Shown here one piece after another: positions 61,422 to 64,000 of a DNA stretch of 64,000 nucleotides. Source of the DNA: Nitrospira sp. (GTDB taxonomy: Bacteria > Nitrospirota > Nitrospiria > Nitrospirales > Nitrospiraceae); NCBI GenBank assembly GCA_022226955.1, contig CP092079.1, forward strand, positions 1,457,053-1,521,052, written 5' to 3'. Both the position numbers and the translations under genes were made by a program. Each line of letters starts with the position of its first letter. The first letter of the stretch is position 1. The notes beneath the pieces are model-generated. The model did not search any database. It was not told the origin of the DNA and worked only from the letters and a program-made list of their open reading frames with translations.

Positions 61422-61877
61422 TTACCGCTTCTCGAAGGAACGCTCCGGACGTTCGGCAGCCGGCACAAAGTCCCAATGCTCGTCGGCATTTTCATCGAAG
61501 CTTCCGACGAACATCACCTCTCTATCGAGATGCCGGAACTCTGAAAGGGCAATGCTGCACTGTTGCGCATCGATCACACGAGCATCGAATTGCCCCACCA
61601 CGTAGATCAGCGCCTTGGCCGTCACATAGACATTGCGACGGCTGGCGTGGCCGGTATCGGGAAACAGATCGACGGTTTGCGCACAGCCACCGGCACGCTC
61701 AATCATCAGGGTCAGGTTATGCCGGGAAAGAAACGGATCCGTGGCAACCCGCACCAAGGTCAGCCGAAGATCCGTTCCTGGAATGTTCGTAGCCGCCGGC
61801 TCCGGCACACCGCTGTTACACGCGCTCAACAGACCAATCATCGCGACGAGGAGGCCTCGTCGTAATCGAGACCTCAT
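61422..61877 (-). CDS. Small lipoprotein of unknown function
   Basis: A 151-residue protein with lipobox LLSAC (Cys20). The mature domain is mixed alpha/beta with two further cysteines (GGCAQTV, QQCSIAL), possibly a disulfide. No family recognised. ATG overlaps the stop of the upstream GlcG/HbpS gene by 4 bases, so the two are translated together and may act on the same ligand. Confidence 0.68.
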   Translation of the reverse strand: MRSRLRRGLLVAMIGLLSACNSGVPEPAATNIPGTDLRLTLVRVATDPFLSRHNLTLMIERAGGCAQTVDLFPDTGHASRRNVYVTAKALIYVVGQFDARVIDAQQCSIALSEFRHLDREVMFVGSFDENADEHWDFVPAAERPERSFEKR

Positions 61878-62392
61878 TTTCCGGCCGAAATCTTGGGCGC
61901 CGCGCCGATGGCATCGAGCCCCGCTTCCGCGCAGGCATCGTCGAGATGGGCCCCGGGAGCCCCCCCCACACCGATGCCGCCGACAACCTCACCACCAATC
62001 TCGATGGGCAATCCTCCGCCTAACATCAGAATTTGCTCGTTCATATCCCGCAATGCCTGCATCGCCGGCATCCGGCTTATGAGGTCGGCCAATTCGCTCG
62101 TCGCACGGCGCAGACTCACGGCGGTATAGGCCTTCTTTCGGCTGCTGTCGACCGTATGCGGCCCCGCGCCATCGGCGCGGCCCATCGCGCGCAATAACCC
62201 CGCGCGATCGACGACCGACACGCTCACGCGATACCCATCCTTCTTGCACGCCTCAATGGCAGCTTGAGTGGCTCGTTGAGCAAGACTCAACGGCAAGACC
62301 GACTCCTTCGGCATCTCCTGAGCGACAGCCATTGTGGACCCGAGCATCACACTTCCAACGAGAACAGCATATCGCAATGCCACTGTATCCAT
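61874..62392 (-). CDS. GlcG/HbpS-family (possible haem- or cofactor-binding) secreted protein
   Basis: A 172-residue protein with a signal peptide (cleavage likely after AVAQ). The GlcG/HbpS domain follows (SLAQRATQAAIEACKKDGYR, VSVVDRAGLLRAMGRADGA, LMLGGGLPIEIGGEVVGGIG, then VGGAPGAHLDDACAEAGLDA). Relatives include the haem-binding HbpS and glycolate-operon GlcG; ligand here unknown. Translationally coupled to the downstream lipoprotein gene. AAAGGAG ribosome site and a promoter with perfect -35 lie upstream. Confidence 0.87.
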   Translation of the reverse strand: MDTVALRYAVLVGSVMLGSTMAVAQEMPKESVLPLSLAQRATQAAIEACKKDGYRVSVSVVDRAGLLRAMGRADGAGPHTVDSSRKKAYTAVSLRRATSELADLISRMPAMQALRDMNEQILMLGGGLPIEIGGEVVGGIGVGGAPGAHLDDACAEAGLDAIGAAPKISAGK

Positions 62393-62442
62393 ACAACACT
62401 CCTTTGTGTGCGAACAATGAGAGCACGAGAAAATCGCTACGG

Positions 62443-62471
62443 AGAGTAGTAAGGCGGCCGAAGACTGTCAA
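62443..62471 (-). promoter_or_regulatory. Sigma-70-type promoter for the GlcG/HbpS operon
   Basis: On the minus strand: TTGACA (complement of 62466-62471), 17-base spacer, TACTCT (complement of 62443-62448). The -35 is perfect, the -10 weak. The ATG follows about 50 bases later. Confidence 0.5.
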
Positions 62472-62585
62472 GTCTGTATCATTCCGTGAAACGGCTTCGG
62501 ACGTCTGAAGTGGAGACCTCTCGTGAATGCGGTTGGAGGGAAATTCTTCGGCTGGGAGGAAAAGAAGAACGGAAAGCGCGCACTG

Positions 62586-62771
62586 CTACATCCAAACAAC
62601 ACGTTCCTGGTTAAGAAGATAGTCGATCACCTCGATGCTCTCACGCATCTGGGTCTGAGCCTTATCGGACATTGGGAGAACGGCGCCAACGAGCTTTCCC
62701 GACTCCATGTCTTCCAGGGAGGGAATTCCATCGCCGGATCTGGAGTCGAAGTCTGGTCGAAAGCTGGCCAA
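62586..62771 (-). CDS. Small hypothetical protein (TTG start)
   Basis: A 61-residue acidic protein (MASFRPDFDSRSGDGIPSLE, then MRESIEVIDYLLNQERVVWM). It has no signal peptide and no family I recognise. The start is TTG, 6 bases after a perfect AGGAGG, which is the main argument that it is real. Codon choice looks coding-like. No operon partner on either side. Confidence 0.5.
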   Translation of the reverse strand: MASFRPDFDSRSGDGIPSLEDMESGKLVGAVLPMSDKAQTQMRESIEVIDYLLNQERVVWM

Positions 62772-62915
62772 TGGGAACCTCCTGATACATGCTTATCGGC
62801 TCTGCCCCCAGTTTCTTGAGAGGCCTGCGATCGGGGGAGCAAAACAGTAGAAAAAGCATACCACACGGTTTCAATCTGTCAGGGACGCAGCCCATCGCGT
62901 GAGGTTTCAACGACT

Positions 62916-63938
62916 TTAGCGATTCGAGGACAGCTTTTGAACGGGAGGAAGCGCGCCGAGAAACGGAAACTGCCCTCTATTGAGAGCCCGACTATCCGAC
63001 CGAAGCCGGAAATCGTCGTGGTCCGCATCGACAAAATGAGGATCGCCCACCACATCGGAGTCTTGCTTCAAATCGGGCGCAGGGGTATTCGGAGATCCCG
63101 CCCGCAGATAGTCGCCTTCACTGTTAAACAACGCATTGAACGAGGTCGTGACCCGGCTGGACGGGGCAATCAAAAAACCGATCTTATTTAGACCAATAAC
63201 ATTCCCGGAAGCATCGCTCTGAGACGCGCCGAGAAAAGCCGCTCCCCCGCCGTTCTTCACCAGAGTGTTGCTGACCAGCGACGCTTTCGCCTTATCGTTC
63301 ACGACCACGGCTTCGAACAAACTCCGGAGAATGACGTTCCGCTCTAATCGCACCTCGGACTTGCCGGCGACATTCACCCCATGGTCGTTATCATGAATCA
63401 CATTGCCGACTAACAGCGCCTGCGAGTCGGAAAATTGCACTCCCGTCGTCTCGCTGCCGCCGATCACACAGTCCTCGATGCGCACATCCTGCACCTGCTG
63501 CCCGAAGAGCATCCCCTTCACCCGAAGATTGCGCAACGTGATGCCCGTGCCGTTAAAAATCCCGAGCGCATGCCCGCCATGCTCATTGATCGTCAACCCG
63601 CTGATCTCAATATTCGTCGCCCCATACGGCCACTTGCCCACATGCAACACACCCACCAGGTCTTCGCGGCCCAACATCGTGACCTTATCCACTCCAGCCC
63701 CGATTAACTTGATCCGATCCTTGCTATGAATCGTGAGGTCCTGGGGGTAGGCCCCAGGTTTCAAAAAGACGGTGTCGCCTTTCTTGGCGGCATCCACGGC
63801 CTCTTGAATCGACGTAAAATCGCCCGTGCCGTCGAGCGCAACCGTAAGGGTGCGAGGCGCCGCCGCCGGAGGCTCTTCAGCCCAAGAGATCCCGCTCAGC
63901 CCCGCCACACACGCTATGATGAACAGCCAGTTACGCAT
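62916..63938 (-). CDS. Secreted right-handed beta-helix protein (NosD/pectate-lyase-like fold)
   Basis: A 340-residue protein with a signal peptide (cleavage likely after ISWA). The start of a pectin-lyase fold follows (TVALDGTGDFTSIQEAVDAA, DTVFLKPGAYPQDLTI), then parallel-beta-helix rungs (IEISGLTINEHGGHAL, ITLRNLRVKGM, VRIEDCVIGG, LVGNVIHDNDHGVNV). The repeats fit periplasmic copper-binding NosD or carbohydrate-active enzymes. No catalytic residue can be named. Alone in its neighbourhood. Confidence 0.85.
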   Translation of the reverse strand: MRNWLFIIACVAGLSGISWAEEPPAAAPRTLTVALDGTGDFTSIQEAVDAAKKGDTVFLKPGAYPQDLTIHSKDRIKLIGAGVDKVTMLGREDLVGVLHVGKWPYGATNIEISGLTINEHGGHALGIFNGTGITLRNLRVKGMLFGQQVQDVRIEDCVIGGSETTGVQFSDSQALLVGNVIHDNDHGVNVAGKSEVRLERNVILRSLFEAVVVNDKAKASLVSNTLVKNGGGAAFLGASQSDASGNVIGLNKIGFLIAPSSRVTTSFNALFNSEGDYLRAGSPNTPAPDLKQDSDVVGDPHFVDADHDDFRLRSDSRALNRGQFPFLGALPPVQKLSSNR

Positions 63939-64000
63939 GCGCTAGGTATTACAGGCGGGAAAGGCGGCCTGTCAACCGGCGTTCCGGTTTTCTTGTGAGC

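Overview
The window is a 64-kb piece of a GC-rich (about 60% by eye) Gram-negative chromosome. The gene content suggests Nitrospirota, most likely Nitrospira: many lipoproteins and signal peptides, outer-membrane lipid-transport genes (YdbH/YnbE/YdbL), an NnrS protein, a c-type haem DUF3365 protein, several short secreted proteins of unknown function, and an intergenic terminal-inverted-repeat element of a kind I associate with Nitrospira. That assignment is an inference. No rRNA, tRNA, CRISPR array, transposase or recombinase was recognised.

Layout. 1-8.7 kb, mostly plus strand: the 3' end of a MutS-family ATPase gene, a three-domain LplT-PlsC-Aas lysophospholipid remodelling protein, an amidohydrolase, an ECF sigma factor with an anti-sigma-like DUF4384 protein, and NnrS. 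8.7-13.9 kb: YnfA, a very unusual 6-phosphofructokinase carrying an FBPase-2-like histidine phosphatase domain, divergent pyruvate kinase, and a sterol-desaturase family enzyme. 13.9-17.7 kb: an accessory patch with a diverged direct repeat, a Phd/RelE-type toxin-antitoxin pair, small secreted proteins and an AT-richer segment holding a lone MuF-like phage-head protein. 17.7-25.5 kb: a phospholipase D-like protein, an orphan RnfD/NqrB-like membrane protein coupled to DUF2330, a universal stress protein and secreted hypotheticals. 25.5-29.8 kb: the large helicase Lhr. 30-36.9 kb: a tight plus-strand cluster of two HAMP membrane proteins, a GFTLIE pseudopilin with a Gly/Ser linker, and a 1397-residue hybrid histidine kinase. 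It is followed by a decayed copy of the start of lhr.

37-51 kb: a beta-propeller lipoprotein, an SDR epimerase, an SGNH-PAS fusion, a CPBP protease, the terminal-inverted-repeat element, a class V aminotransferase, a c-haem DUF3365 protein, an amidohydrolase, a DnaJ-domain protein and a DHH-CBS-CBS-tRNA nucleotidyltransferase fusion. 51-64 kb: DUF3047; a TVP38 plus mercuric-reductase-like operon divergent from a sulfite-oxidase-like molybdoenzyme; the ydbH-ynbE-ydbL operon; a dipeptide epimerase broken by an internal deletion and frameshift; a second HAMP-plus-pilin pair; DUF3565; a GlcG/HbpS-lipoprotein operon; and a beta-helix protein.

Themes. Central carbon flux is represented by PFK and pyruvate kinase sharing one divergent control region. 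Envelope lipid homeostasis is represented by the Aas fusion, YdbH-YnbE-YdbL and TVP38. A sensory or surface module pairing HAMP membrane proteins with pilin-like proteins occurs twice. The PFK/histidine-phosphatase fusion and the duplicated HAMP/pilin module are the most novel-looking items.
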